NCBI GenBank assembly: GCA_018262795.1
Contig: JADFDM010000004.1
Coordinates: forward strand, 58,814 to 122,813
DNA length: 64,000 bases
Source of the DNA: Sphingobacteriales bacterium
GTDB taxonomy: Bacteria; Bacteroidota; Bacteroidia; Chitinophagales; LD1
Direction of reading: 5' to 3'
The notes beneath the pieces were generated by a model that had not been told where the DNA came from, did not search any database, and saw only the letters and a program-made list of their open reading frames with translations. The first letter of the stretch is position 1, and each line of letters starts with the position of its first letter. Below are positions 46,355 to 55,532 of this stretch, one piece after another. The translations under genes and the position numbers were made by a program.

Positions 46355-47989
46355 ATGGATAGTCACGAGGGAAACAATTCTAACACCCCGCCCAGCAAAC
46401 CAAATTCAGGAAATCCCTACAGCCCCTTAGTTTACTCATTAGTGCTTGCTTTCGGTATAGGACTTGGCTTTGCCGTAAATACGATGACCGTAGGCAAACA
46501 ACCTTTTCTGAATCAACATTACAGTAAGATTGATGACATCATGAATTACATCGGCTTGAAGTATGTGGACACCGTGAACCGGACTCAATTAGTGGATAAG
46601 ACGATTGATGAAATGCTCGGCAATTTGGATCCTCACTCGGTGTATATCCCGGCTTCCGAGTTAGGAGAAGTGAATGAATCATTAGAAGGAAATTTTGAAG
46701 GCATCGGTATTGAGTTTTTTATCGTTCAGGATACGATTACTGTAGTGAGTGCCATTGCCGGAGGGCCTTCGGAAATGGTAGGGCTGAAAGCAGGAGACCG
46801 GATTATTAAAATCAACGACAGCATAGCAGCAGGAGTAAAGATTAAAGATACGGAGGTGAAACACCGGCTTCGCGGCCCCAAAGGTAGTAAAGTAAAAGTG
46901 GCGGTGCTGCGCAGCGGGCGGAAAGGGCTGATTGATTTTACGATTACCCGTGACAAAATTCCGTTATACAGTATTGATGCGGCTTACATGCTGAACAATG
47001 AAACCGGCTACATTAAAATCAGCAGCTTCAGCTCTACCACCCATGCTGAGTTTCTGGAAAAGATGCAGGGGCTGGAAGCAGAAGGAATGAAGAAGTTAAT
47101 CATTGACCTTCGCGGTGATCCGGGGGGATATTTGCAAGCGGCTACCTCCATAGCCGATGAACTGATTAGCGGTACTAAATTGTTGGTTTACACGAAAGGG
47201 AAAGCCTATAACCGGCAAGATTATTTAGCCGGACGCGATGGGGTGTTTGAGAAAGGAGATCTTAGCATTCTGATAGATCAAGGCTCGGCATCGGCCAGTG
47301 AAATACTTTCAGGAGCGGTGCAGGATTGGGACCGCGGAACCATCATCGGCCGCACTTCCTTCGGTAAAGGGTTGGTGCAGGAGCAATACGAATTAAAGGA
47401 TGGCTCGGCTTTGCGCTTAACGGTCGCTCGCTATTACACTCCTTCGGGTCGCTGCATTCAGCGTTCCTACGCACAGGGAACTGCGGAGTATTATAACGAC
47501 ATTTATGAGCGCTACATGCGCGGTGAGTTTGTGCATGAGGACAGTATAGTTTCAAAGGACACCACCGTTTATACAACAGCGAAAGGTAGGAGAGTGTATG
47601 GTGGCGGAGGCATTCGTCCTGATATTTTTGTGCCGATGGACACCTCGGCTGATAATGAATATTTCTACACCGTTCGCTCCTATGTTCCTGAATTTGTGTA
47701 TAAATACTCCTCTCTTCATTCAGATTTGTTAGACAAGTATTCTAACAAGGAAGCCTTTAAAAAGAATTTTAGCGCATCAGAAGAACTGGTGAAGGAGTTC
47801 TACGGGTATGCTACCCAAGCAGGCTTGAAACAAGATAAGGTGAGAGATGCACGAATTGCTGCAAAGCTGAAACTAAACCTCGAAGCCTTTATCGCAAAGC
47901 AGAAATGGCGCTTAGAGGGTTACTACTACATCGTAAATGAAGATGACAATGTGGTAAACACCGCATTGCAGCACAATAAACCCCTTTAA
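46355..47989 (+). CDS. S41 C-terminal processing peptidase (CtpA/Prc family)
   Basis: The product has 544 residues. An N-terminal membrane anchor (PLVYSLVLAFGIGLGFAV) is followed by a PDZ domain (about 90-175, EGIGIEFFIVQDTITVVS, GLKAGDRIIKIND) and the S41 domain. The catalytic Ser lies in LIDQGSASASEILSGAVQDW and the Lys in GRTSFGKGLVQEQY, so the Ser/Lys dyad is complete. The C-terminal ~130 residues are a charged helical extension. It acts in the periplasm, trimming C-termini of envelope proteins. It is a single gene, divergent from murQ. Confidence 0.95.
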   Translation: MDSHEGNNSNTPPSKPNSGNPYSPLVYSLVLAFGIGLGFAVNTMTVGKQPFLNQHYSKIDDIMNYIGLKYVDTVNRTQLVDKTIDEMLGNLDPHSVYIPASELGEVNESLEGNFEGIGIEFFIVQDTITVVSAIAGGPSEMVGLKAGDRIIKINDSIAAGVKIKDTEVKHRLRGPKGSKVKVAVLRSGRKGLIDFTITRDKIPLYSIDAAYMLNNETGYIKISSFSSTTHAEFLEKMQGLEAEGMKKLIIDLRGDPGGYLQAATSIADELISGTKLLVYTKGKAYNRQDYLAGRDGVFEKGDLSILIDQGSASASEILSGAVQDWDRGTIIGRTSFGKGLVQEQYELKDGSALRLTVARYYTPSGRCIQRSYAQGTAEYYNDIYERYMRGEFVHEDSIVSKDTTVYTTAKGRRVYGGGGIRPDIFVPMDTSADNEYFYTVRSYVPEFVYKYSSLHSDLLDKYSNKEAFKKNFSASEELVKEFYGYATQAGLKQDKVRDARIAAKLKLNLEAFIAKQKWRLEGYYYIVNEDDNVVNTALQHNKPL

Positions 47990-48221
47990 GAAAAAGGGTT
48001 CCTATAGTTTCTCCGACTGGCAGCGATGCTGCTACAACTTGAATGAGTTCTCAATCGTTTCGCTACTGCGTTCAGTTTACTATTTCCTCAATTCCTATTA
48101 GTAAGGGTGTTTTCGGGGGCAAATACTAAGAATAGATATTTCTTTCAATTTGAAATAAATGCCATCGAAATTGAACAAAAGCATGGATGCTTGGATAAAT
48201 TCACACCTATACCGAAAATGC
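47990..48221. other. Intergenic, no gene seen
   Basis: Apart from a weak hairpin around the stop codon of the S41 peptidase gene, nothing is recognisable. The dispersed repeat follows at 48222. Confidence 0.4.
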
Positions 48222-48380
48222 AGCGTGGGGAATAGCGGAGGAGCTTGTGCTAAGCGACTTTGGCTGTTGTAATTTGGCAGAAGAACGCTTGGCTAATGGC
48301 AATCTCTGTATTGCGTTAGGAGGGAAGTCCTTAGTCCCTTGGCTCAGGTTTGGCTTCAGACTAAGGACAGCATGGAATCT
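48222..48380 (+). repeat. Dispersed repeat copy A
   Basis: About 155 bases match, in inverted orientation, the segment at 62430-62584, some 14 kb away. The best stretch is shared TTTGGCAGAAGAACGCTTG (48277-48295), and similarity continues through AATCTCTG and CTTCAG. The match is roughly 75-80% by eye. A degraded reading frame (CNLAEERLANGNLCIALGG) is partly shared with copy B. Confidence 0.6.
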
Positions 48381-48477
48381 ACAAGGATACTGAAGCCCAC
48401 CAAATCGAAATAGCCGAACAGTGATTTACTCTCTACTAACTTTTCATTCTCTTCGTTCTCCTCTTTTTGCTCGTTTT

Positions 48478-49248
48478 TTACTTTTTATCCCATACATATA
48501 CATTGCGCTGGGCGGTGGGGTACACGACTAAGTTGGTAATGTTTACATGAACCGGAGCAGTAGCCACGTAATAAACAATGTCGGCAATGTCTTCAGCTTG
48601 CAGCGGTTGGTAACCTTCATATACCTTTGTGGCTTTCTGTTCATCGCCATGAAAGCGCACCATCGAAAACTCCGTTTCTGCGGCTCCGGGGTCAATAGAA
48701 CAACAGCGAATGTTTGTGCCGGCTAAATCGAGGTTCATGGCTTCGTTCAACGCTTTCACCGCAAACTTGGTTGCGTTATACACATTGCCTTCGGGGTACA
48801 CCTGGTGTCCGGCAATGGAGCCGATATTAATCACATGGCCTTCGTTGCGCTCTACCATTTTGGGCAATATGGAGCGCGTCATGTAAAGCAGCCCTTTGAT
48901 GTTGGTATCAATCATCTTTTCCCAATCGCCAATCAAGCCTTCATAAATTTTATCCTTGCCCGATGCAAGGCCGGCATTGTTTACCAATATATCCGGCACT
49001 ATTTCGCGCTCGCTTAAATCATTGGCCATCTCGATGCACTGATTCAGGTTGCGTACATCAAAGCAATAACTCAACACTTGCACTCCGTATTTCTCTTTCA
49101 AAATATGCTCTAAGGCTTCTAATTTTTCGGCTCTGCGAGCTACCATAATAATGTTGCAGCCGTTTTGGGCAAAGGTATCGGCTATCGCTTTTCCAAAGCC
49201 CGATGTGGTTCCGGTAATCAGTGCCCATTTTCCTCTTATTGAATTCAT
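48478..49248 (-). CDS. Short-chain dehydrogenase/reductase (YdfG-like)
   Basis: The product has 256 residues. The nucleotide-binding motif TGTTSGFGKAIA, the VNNAGLAS structural motif and the catalytic YNATKFAVKAL (YxxxK) with an upstream Ser in INIGSIAG are all present. It belongs to the classical SDR group close to the NADP-dependent 3-hydroxy acid/serine dehydrogenases (YdfG). The exact substrate is uncertain. It is cytoplasmic and single, divergent from the barrel gene. Confidence 0.93.
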   Translation of the reverse strand: MNSIRGKWALITGTTSGFGKAIADTFAQNGCNIIMVARRAEKLEALEHILKEKYGVQVLSYCFDVRNLNQCIEMANDLSEREIVPDILVNNAGLASGKDKIYEGLIGDWEKMIDTNIKGLLYMTRSILPKMVERNEGHVINIGSIAGHQVYPEGNVYNATKFAVKALNEAMNLDLAGTNIRCCSIDPGAAETEFSMVRFHGDEQKATKVYEGYQPLQAEDIADIVYYVATAPVHVNITNLVVYPTAQRNVYVWDKK

Positions 49249-49309
49249 AATCTTATTTTCAACACACCAAAATTATACGAATCGGCAAAATACTATATCT
49301 TGGATACTC

Positions 49310-50146
49310 ATGAAGAAACTTCTACTTCTTTCATCGGCCACCTTTCTTATTTTCAGTGTATTCGCCTCGGGCGATAACTTTACCGCAGGCGCGCGCGCAA
49401 CGGCTTTAGGCGATGCTTCTGTCACTTTTTCTGATGTTTTTTCCACCACTACCAACCAAGCCGGGCTGGCGTATATGGATAAATATTCTATCGGGATTTA
49501 CACCGACCGAAAATTTCTCAATGCGGCTATTAACAACTTCAATCTCGGGGTAGCTATTCCGGTAAAAAAAGTAGGGGCATTCGGTATTAGCGCAAATTAC
49601 TACGGCTATAAATATTACAACGAAACGAAGATAGGCCTGGCTTATGCTCGCGGTTTCGGCACCAAAGTATCTATTGGTGTGCAGTTCGATTATCTGCGCC
49701 TTTCGGTGTTCGAAGCGGGCAGTCGAAATTTTTTTACGGTAGAAGTGGGCTTGCAATATAAACCGTGGAAAGTGCTGACTATAGGAGCGCATATCTATAA
49801 TCCTATCCCTTACAAAGTAGAAAAAGTATATGGCGAGCGCTTGCCCACCATTCTGAAATTTGGATTGGGGTACGAGCCTTCTCCGAAAGTTTTATTAGCG
49901 GCCGAATACGAGCAGGACATACACTACAAGCCGCAGTTCAAAGGCGGTATTGAATATCGGCCGATTAAATATTTCACTTTGCGCGGAGGGGTGCAAACCT
50001 CTCCCTTTAGTGCCTGTTTCGGATTTGGGGTAAACGTGGTGGGACTGAATTTAGATGTGTCGGGTTCCTATCATCCGGTGCTGGGCTTTACACCGCAGTT
50101 GGCGCTCATCTATTCATTTAAAGGGAAGAAGAAAACGAAGAAGTGA
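49310..50146 (+). CDS. PorV/PorQ-like outer-membrane beta-barrel protein
   Basis: The product has 278 residues from the ATG at 49310, which opens a signal peptide (LLLLSSATFLIFSVFASG). The mature start DNFTAGARATALGDASVTFS with TTNQAGLAY is the typical opening of FadL-type PorV/PorQ/UPF0164 barrels in Bacteroidota. Alternating beta strands follow to the end. PorV and PorQ are T9SS components or relatives; whether this is one of them or a paralogue cannot be decided from the sequence. The stop overlaps the GTG start of the next gene by 4 bases. Confidence 0.82.
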   Translation: MKKLLLLSSATFLIFSVFASGDNFTAGARATALGDASVTFSDVFSTTTNQAGLAYMDKYSIGIYTDRKFLNAAINNFNLGVAIPVKKVGAFGISANYYGYKYYNETKIGLAYARGFGTKVSIGVQFDYLRLSVFEAGSRNFFTVEVGLQYKPWKVLTIGAHIYNPIPYKVEKVYGERLPTILKFGLGYEPSPKVLLAAEYEQDIHYKPQFKGGIEYRPIKYFTLRGGVQTSPFSACFGFGVNVVGLNLDVSGSYHPVLGFTPQLALIYSFKGKKKTKK

Positions 50147-52251
50147 TACGCATTTCTCTAAGTTTTTTTGGTGCCGGTAAAACGAAAAAATTTCTTTTCG
50201 TTTCGCTGGCTCTTTTCTGTTTCGCAATAAGTTTTTCGCAGGTGCAGGATAATAATGAAGGCAACGACTTGCAGGATATTATTGAAAATAAGGCGCAGCA
50301 ATCTGAATCGGAAAGTTTCGATTATGATGCGAATATTGATGAATTAGAAAACTTCAAAGAGCATCCCATCAATTTAAACATCGCCACCGCAAGCGAACTG
50401 GGCGATTTACTTTTACTATCTCCTTTGCAAATCAGTTCGCTGCTCAATTACATTCATCGGTTTGGCAAACTCATTTCCATCTTTGAATTGCAGGCCGTTC
50501 CCGGTTTCGATATGGCCACCATTCACAAAATTCTTCCTTACATCCGGGTAGATAGTGATGTGACGGAGGTAAAAGTGCCTATTAAAAAGTTGTTCAGTAA
50601 AGGAAGGATCACTTTCGTTTCCCGGTACCGACAAATCATTGAAAAAAGCGATGGCTATACCAGAGAGGATGGCAAAGGTTATCTCGGCAAGCCATTTAAT
50701 CTGTTTGTGCGGTTTCGCTACAATTACGGCTCAAAGCTCAGCTATGGCATCACTGCCGAAAAGGATGCAGGAGAAGAGTTTTTTAAAGGCTCAAATAAGC
50801 AGGGTTTCGATTTCTATAGCGGCCATTTTTTTCTGCGCGATTTCAAAGCACTCAAAGCGCTTGCCTTGGGCGATTATGAAGTGCGACTCGGGCAAGGTTT
50901 AATTATGTGGAGCGGCTTTGGAGTATCTAAAAGCCCTGCGGTAATGGATGTGAAGAAGGAAGGGGCAAAGCTACGACCATATACTTCGGTCAATGAGTTT
51001 AACTTTATGCGGGGCGGTGCTTTCACGGTAGGGAAAAGCGGATTTGAAGTAACGGCCTTTGCTTCCTTTAAACAAGTGGATGCTAACTTAGTGAACTCGA
51101 TTTCTACGGATACTTTTCTCAATGCGCAAGAAGCATTTTCTTCTTTTAATGAATCGGGCTATCACCGTACCGCCAGCGAAATTGCCGACCGGAATGCAGT
51201 GAATCAACTACTCACCGGGGGAAATTTCTCGTACAACAAACGCAACTGGCACGTAGGAGCCAATGCGGTGTATGCAAAGTTCTTTAAGGAATATCAGCGC
51301 AACTTATCTCCTTACAATCAGTACGACATCAATAAAAGTTGGTTGCTCGATGCCAGTGTAGATTATCATTTGCTGATACGCAACTTTCATTTTTTTGGTG
51401 AAGAAGCAGTTAGCGATAACCTCGGCTACGGCTTTGTGAATGGAGCGCTTATCAGTGTGGACCCCAGAGTAGATATTTCGGTAGTGCATCGCTATTACTC
51501 GCGCAATTTTCAAACCCTTTATGCCAATGCCTTTGCCGAAGCCTCTAAGCCGCAAAATGAAAATGGTATTTACCTCGGCATAACGGTTCGCCCTTATTCC
51601 TCCATTCGCTTAGACGGATACTTTGACCTTTATAAAAGTAATTGGCTGAAATATCTCACTGATGCTCCTTCGTGGGGCAGCGATAATTACCTCCAACTCA
51701 CATTTACTCCCAACAAAACTTTTGAGATGTATCTCCGGTATCGCTTTGAGTGGAAAAAGAAAAACCAGTCGGATAATGATAGTCCGATAGATTATTTGGT
51801 GGATGATAAGCGACAAAGCATTCGGTACAACATTAAATACAAAATATCTCCTTCGGTCAGTTTGAGCAACAGGATAGAATGGTCGTACTACCGCAACGGC
51901 TCCTCCAAAGCTGAAAATGGATTCCTTATTTATCAGGATATAAATTTCAAAATGCTCAGTTTCCCACTTTCCTTTAATGCGCGTTTAGCCATCTTTAAAA
52001 CGGATTCTTATAATGCTCGCATTTATGCTTATGAGAATGATGTGCTATACTCTTTTAGCATCCCCGCCTATTACAATAACGGAATTAGGTGGTATTTGAC
52101 GCTTCACTATGGCATCACCCGAAATATAGATGTGTGGGTTCGCGCCTCACAAACTTCCCTTTTTGATGTAAACACAATCGGAAGCGGATTAGATGCTATC
52201 CACCACAATCACAAAACTGAGATCAAAGCACAGTTGCGATTGAAATTCTGA
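50143..52251 (+). CDS. Secreted helix-hairpin-helix protein with barrel-like body
   Basis: The product has 702 residues and starts at a GTG overlapping the previous stop (GTGA). A signal peptide (FLFVSLALFCFAISFSQ) is followed by an acidic stretch and two helix-hairpin-helix motifs at about 76-136 (PINLNIATASELGDLLLLSP, FGKLISIFELQAVPGFD), similar to ComEA. The remaining ~550 residues are rich in alternating aromatic strands (GITAEKDAGEEFF to IKAQLRLKF), which suggests an outer-membrane beta-barrel. HHH motifs often bind DNA. The family is common in Bacteroidota but not characterised to my knowledge. It is translationally coupled to the PorV/PorQ-like gene. Confidence 0.82.
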   Translation: MIRISLSFFGAGKTKKFLFVSLALFCFAISFSQVQDNNEGNDLQDIIENKAQQSESESFDYDANIDELENFKEHPINLNIATASELGDLLLLSPLQISSLLNYIHRFGKLISIFELQAVPGFDMATIHKILPYIRVDSDVTEVKVPIKKLFSKGRITFVSRYRQIIEKSDGYTREDGKGYLGKPFNLFVRFRYNYGSKLSYGITAEKDAGEEFFKGSNKQGFDFYSGHFFLRDFKALKALALGDYEVRLGQGLIMWSGFGVSKSPAVMDVKKEGAKLRPYTSVNEFNFMRGGAFTVGKSGFEVTAFASFKQVDANLVNSISTDTFLNAQEAFSSFNESGYHRTASEIADRNAVNQLLTGGNFSYNKRNWHVGANAVYAKFFKEYQRNLSPYNQYDINKSWLLDASVDYHLLIRNFHFFGEEAVSDNLGYGFVNGALISVDPRVDISVVHRYYSRNFQTLYANAFAEASKPQNENGIYLGITVRPYSSIRLDGYFDLYKSNWLKYLTDAPSWGSDNYLQLTFTPNKTFEMYLRYRFEWKKKNQSDNDSPIDYLVDDKRQSIRYNIKYKISPSVSLSNRIEWSYYRNGSSKAENGFLIYQDINFKMLSFPLSFNARLAIFKTDSYNARIYAYENDVLYSFSIPAYYNNGIRWYLTLHYGITRNIDVWVRASQTSLFDVNTIGSGLDAIHHNHKTEIKAQLRLKF

Positions 52252-52299
52252 TTTGTGTAAAAGCACCATTTATACATCTACCTTCTAAATAAAAATATT

Positions 52300-52995
52300 A
52301 TGAACGGAATTAAAATTTTGATGGTGGCTTCGATTTTTATGATTATTCATTCCTGCGCCAGCAACGAAATAGGGCACTCAAAGGATGTGAATCAGGATGA
52401 AATAAATCAAGGATATTTTATGGAGTATGATGAGGCGAAGGATAAAACCGAGATAACGGCTTTCTTTCGCTTTGCAGGCCCTAACGGCACCACCTTGATT
52501 TTGGATGCCCCCGGCAAGGTTGAAATGAACGGAGAGAAGCTTGATTTGAAAGAAACCAAAGATGCGGGTGCTTACTATTACAAAACACTTAACGGTAAAC
52601 TTCCCGATGGGGAATACTCTTTTGAATATACAGACCTTCATCAAAAGTCGTTTAAGAATACGGTAAGTTGGAAGAACATAGAAGTGGAATCTGTTTCGGA
52701 CAGCTTTAGCCATAGCGATGGCCTGTTAATTAGTTTTAATGACGACCCCCAAGGCCGGAAGGAAGAAATTACAATAGCTATTTCAGATAGTGCCAATAGC
52801 ATTTCGGAAACTATCAGTCACGTGAGAAGAGAGAAAATTAAAATTGCCGGTAGTAAATTGAAAGACCTGCATGGTCCGCTCGAGATTAACATGCGAAGAA
52901 ACGGCCAGTTTAATTTGAAAAACCAAACACATGCAGGAGGGTACATTGGCACAGCGTATCGCCTAAAGACCTTTAGTGCTTATCTCACTGACTAA
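52300..52995 (+). CDS. Hypothetical lipoprotein
   Basis: The product has 231 residues. A lipoprotein signal (ILMVASIFMIIHSCASN) precedes a beta-rich chain with NGTTLILDAPGKVEMNGEKL, YEFEYTD-like strands and ending GYIGTAYRLKTFSAYLTD. I recognise no domain. It lies 48 bases after the helix-hairpin-helix gene on the same strand and may be the last gene of that unit. No terminator is visible after it. Confidence 0.72.
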   Translation: MNGIKILMVASIFMIIHSCASNEIGHSKDVNQDEINQGYFMEYDEAKDKTEITAFFRFAGPNGTTLILDAPGKVEMNGEKLDLKETKDAGAYYYKTLNGKLPDGEYSFEYTDLHQKSFKNTVSWKNIEVESVSDSFSHSDGLLISFNDDPQGRKEEITIAISDSANSISETISHVRREKIKIAGSKLKDLHGPLEINMRRNGQFNLKNQTHAGGYIGTAYRLKTFSAYLTD

Positions 52996-53180
52996 GAAAA
53001 GAGAAGTGGTAGAGATTGAAAATCGAACATTGAACACTCTACTTTGCAAATCGTCACGGAAATGTCAAAATCTGGTTCCTCACAGTTGAACACATACTAA
53101 GCGGGACTTCGTTTCGTTTATTCCACTAAATCAAATAAAAAGTCGGGTTTTGAGAAGGGGGATTTTTTGATACTCAAAAT

Positions 53181-53210
53181 TTTGTAAAGCCGAAATAAGA
53201 GATATTTTTA
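53181..53210 (+). promoter_or_regulatory. Promoter candidate for the exbB-tonB operon
   Basis: TTTG (53181-53184) and TATTTTTA (53203-53210) are 18 bases apart, matching the -33/-7 pattern with one -7 mismatch. The leader would be about 50 bases, ending at the exbB ATG at 53266. Confidence 0.45.
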
Positions 53211-53265
53211 CCGCCTTATTTTCAAAAACCAAATCTCAATTTTAATAACTAAAAAAGCAAACAAC

Positions 53266-54075
53266 ATGAGTCAGGCAAAACCAACAACTCAGAAAAAAAG
53301 CGGATTCAACTGGACTATTTTTGTTATTCCGGTAGCGTTTATCGTTTCTGAATTGATTTTTCATTTAGTCTTTGGTGATCGTAAACACTTCATTGATGAC
53401 ATGAAAAACGAACCCATTCCGGGAGATTACTTCGGGATCATCTATAAAGGAGGGTTCATCGTTCCTTTCTTGTTGACTATGTTCATCACCGTTATAACTT
53501 ATTCTATAGAGAGATTTATGACTATCAACAAAGCACAGGGAACCGGCTCCGTTGAATCGTTCCTTCAAAATGTAAAGAGTTTACTTCATTCCAATAATAT
53601 TGATGGAGCGATTGCTGCCTGTCATAAGCAGAAAGGTTCTGTGGCCAACGTGGTAGTAGAGGGTCTTTACAAGTATCAGGACATGGAAAAAAATACTGAG
53701 CTTACTTTAGAGCAGAAGGTTGAAAACATTCAGCAGGAAATCGAAGAAGCCACTACTTTAGAATTACCCGGCCTTCAGGAAAACCTGCCTATTATAGCTA
53801 CTATTTCTTCGGTAGCCACATTGGTTGCATTGTTGGGAACGGTGTTAGGTATGATCCGCGCTTTCGCAGCGATGGCTACTGCCGGAACTCCTGACCCGGC
53901 AGCATTGGCATCCGGTATTTCTGAGGCGCTTATCAACACCGCCATTGGTATCGGAACTTCCGCAGTTGCCGTTATTATGTATAATATCTTTACCACTAAA
54001 ATTGATAAACTGACTTATGGCATTGATGAAATAGGCTACTCTATTTCTCAAACTTTTGCTTCTACCAAGAAATAG
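53266..54075 (+). CDS. exbB: ExbB/TolQ/MotA family proton channel
   Basis: The product has 269 residues with about four membrane helices. The conserved C-terminal pair LPIIATISSVATLVALLGTV and EALINTAIGIGTSAVAVIMY carries the MotA/TolQ/ExbB signature. The longer N-terminus, with an extra helix (FVIPVAFIVSELIFHLVF), is usual in Bacteroidota. With ExbD it uses the proton-motive force to energise TonB. First gene of a five- to seven-gene set. Confidence 0.94.
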   Translation: MSQAKPTTQKKSGFNWTIFVIPVAFIVSELIFHLVFGDRKHFIDDMKNEPIPGDYFGIIYKGGFIVPFLLTMFITVITYSIERFMTINKAQGTGSVESFLQNVKSLLHSNNIDGAIAACHKQKGSVANVVVEGLYKYQDMEKNTELTLEQKVENIQQEIEEATTLELPGLQENLPIIATISSVATLVALLGTVLGMIRAFAAMATAGTPDPAALASGISEALINTAIGIGTSAVAVIMYNIFTTKIDKLTYGIDEIGYSISQTFASTKK

Positions 54076-54102
54076 TTTTTCTTCTACCTAAAACGGTAAG
54101 TA

Positions 54103-54777
54103 ATGCCTAAAATAAAGCCACCACGCAAAAATCCTGTAATTGACATGACGGCCATGTGCGATGTGTCGTTTCTGTTGCTTACATTCTTCATTCTTACCGC
54201 TAAATTCAAACCCACTGAAGTAGTAGCGGTTGATCTTCCTTCTTCTCGTTCCAGCAAGTTGGTGGAAAACGTTTGTATGATTACGATCAACAAGGATGGT
54301 AGAGCCTTTCTTTCATTAAAGGAGACGACCACTCGCTATGCCATGTTAGATCAGATGACGGAGAAATACGGAGAAAAGTACCCGGAGTTGAAAGCCTTAA
54401 CTCCACAGCAGAAAAATTTCTTTGCCCTCATCGAAACTTGGGGAACTCCTATTAAAGATATTCAGCGAGTGTTGAGTATGGATGGAACCGAGTTCAAGAA
54501 CTATCAGGCAAAGCAAATGCAGGGAATCCCATACGATTCGCTACACAGCGAATTGGGCGACTGGGTGCAGGCTTCTCGTTACGCTACCGAAGGAGATATT
54601 AAAATAGGAATCAAAGGAGATAAGGACGTGAGTGTGCAGGATGTGAAGCAGGTAATAAATCGCCTTACAGAAAAGGACATTCACCGATTTTTGCTGATTA
54701 CTACCCTTACCGGCCCTAATCATTCAGATGAGGAAGGAGGAAATACGGGAACAGAAGGAGAAACTAAGACGCAGTAA
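54103..54777 (+). CDS. exbD: ExbD/TolR family protein 1
   Basis: The product has 224 residues. A single N-terminal membrane helix contains the conserved Asp (VIDMTAMCDVSFLLLTFFIL). The periplasmic part, about 180 residues, is longer than in classical ExbD because of an insert (about 75-140). The C-terminus (SVQDVKQVINRLTEKDIHRF) is the usual ExbD fold. It works with ExbB and the second ExbD as the stator for TonB. 27 bases separate it from exbB. Confidence 0.92.
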   Translation: MPKIKPPRKNPVIDMTAMCDVSFLLLTFFILTAKFKPTEVVAVDLPSSRSSKLVENVCMITINKDGRAFLSLKETTTRYAMLDQMTEKYGEKYPELKALTPQQKNFFALIETWGTPIKDIQRVLSMDGTEFKNYQAKQMQGIPYDSLHSELGDWVQASRYATEGDIKIGIKGDKDVSVQDVKQVINRLTEKDIHRFLLITTLTGPNHSDEEGGNTGTEGETKTQ

Positions 54778-54804
54778 TTGAAAATCTAAAAACGGACAAA
54801 GAAC

Positions 54805-55392
54805 ATGGCAGATATAGAATCCTCAGGAGGAGGCGGACATGGAAAACATGATGGCGGGCCACGCTCCAAAAAGATGTCAACCCGGGTGGATCTTACCCCC
54901 ATGGTGGACTTGGCGTTCCTGCTCATTACGTTTTTTATGCTTACTACTACTCTGAACAAGCCAAAGGCAATGGAATTGAACATGCCTAAGAAAGTGGATA
55001 ATAAAGATGAGCAACAAGATGTGGGAGACTGTCAGGTGCTGAATATTCTATTAGATACCCTGGACCAGGTTTGGTATTACGATGGTTTACAGGTAACCGG
55101 TTTGCAGAAAACGACCTTTGCAGGCGATGGTGGAATTAGAAAGGTCATTCTGAAGAAAATTAAAACCGTACCTGAAGAGTGTCCACTTACTAAGAAAGGG
55201 AAAAAGCGAGATGCCATCGTACTGATAAAAATGTTAGAAGGTGCTCGCTATAAAAACATGGTGGATATTTTGGATGAAATGGACATCACCGGTTGTAAGA
55301 TATACGCTATTCAAGACGCAGACCCTTTGGAAAAAGAAGCGATAGCCAACGGGGGAAGTGCCAAACCAATAGAGGAAAAAGTAAGTCAGTAG
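54805..55392 (+). CDS. exbD: ExbD/TolR family protein 2
   Basis: The product has 195 residues. A Gly/His/Lys-rich cytoplasmic N-terminus (GGGGHGKHDGGPRSKKMS) leads to the membrane helix with the proton-path Asp (VDLTPMVDLAFLLITFFML). The rest is an ExbD-type periplasmic domain. Two non-identical ExbD copies beside one ExbB is the standard arrangement in this phylum and may form a mixed stator. Confidence 0.92.
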   Translation: MADIESSGGGGHGKHDGGPRSKKMSTRVDLTPMVDLAFLLITFFMLTTTLNKPKAMELNMPKKVDNKDEQQDVGDCQVLNILLDTLDQVWYYDGLQVTGLQKTTFAGDGGIRKVILKKIKTVPEECPLTKKGKKRDAIVLIKMLEGARYKNMVDILDEMDITGCKIYAIQDADPLEKEAIANGGSAKPIEEKVSQ

Positions 55393-55532
55393 TAAATACG
55401 GCCAATAAATTTGTGGAGATTTTCAGTTTGTGGCATCAATTTTAAAATCAGTCATTACTTTGACAAATCGCAGTAACTGAAGATCTGAAAATGAAAACTG
55501 GAAACTTAGATAAACGTAAAAGCAACTAACAA

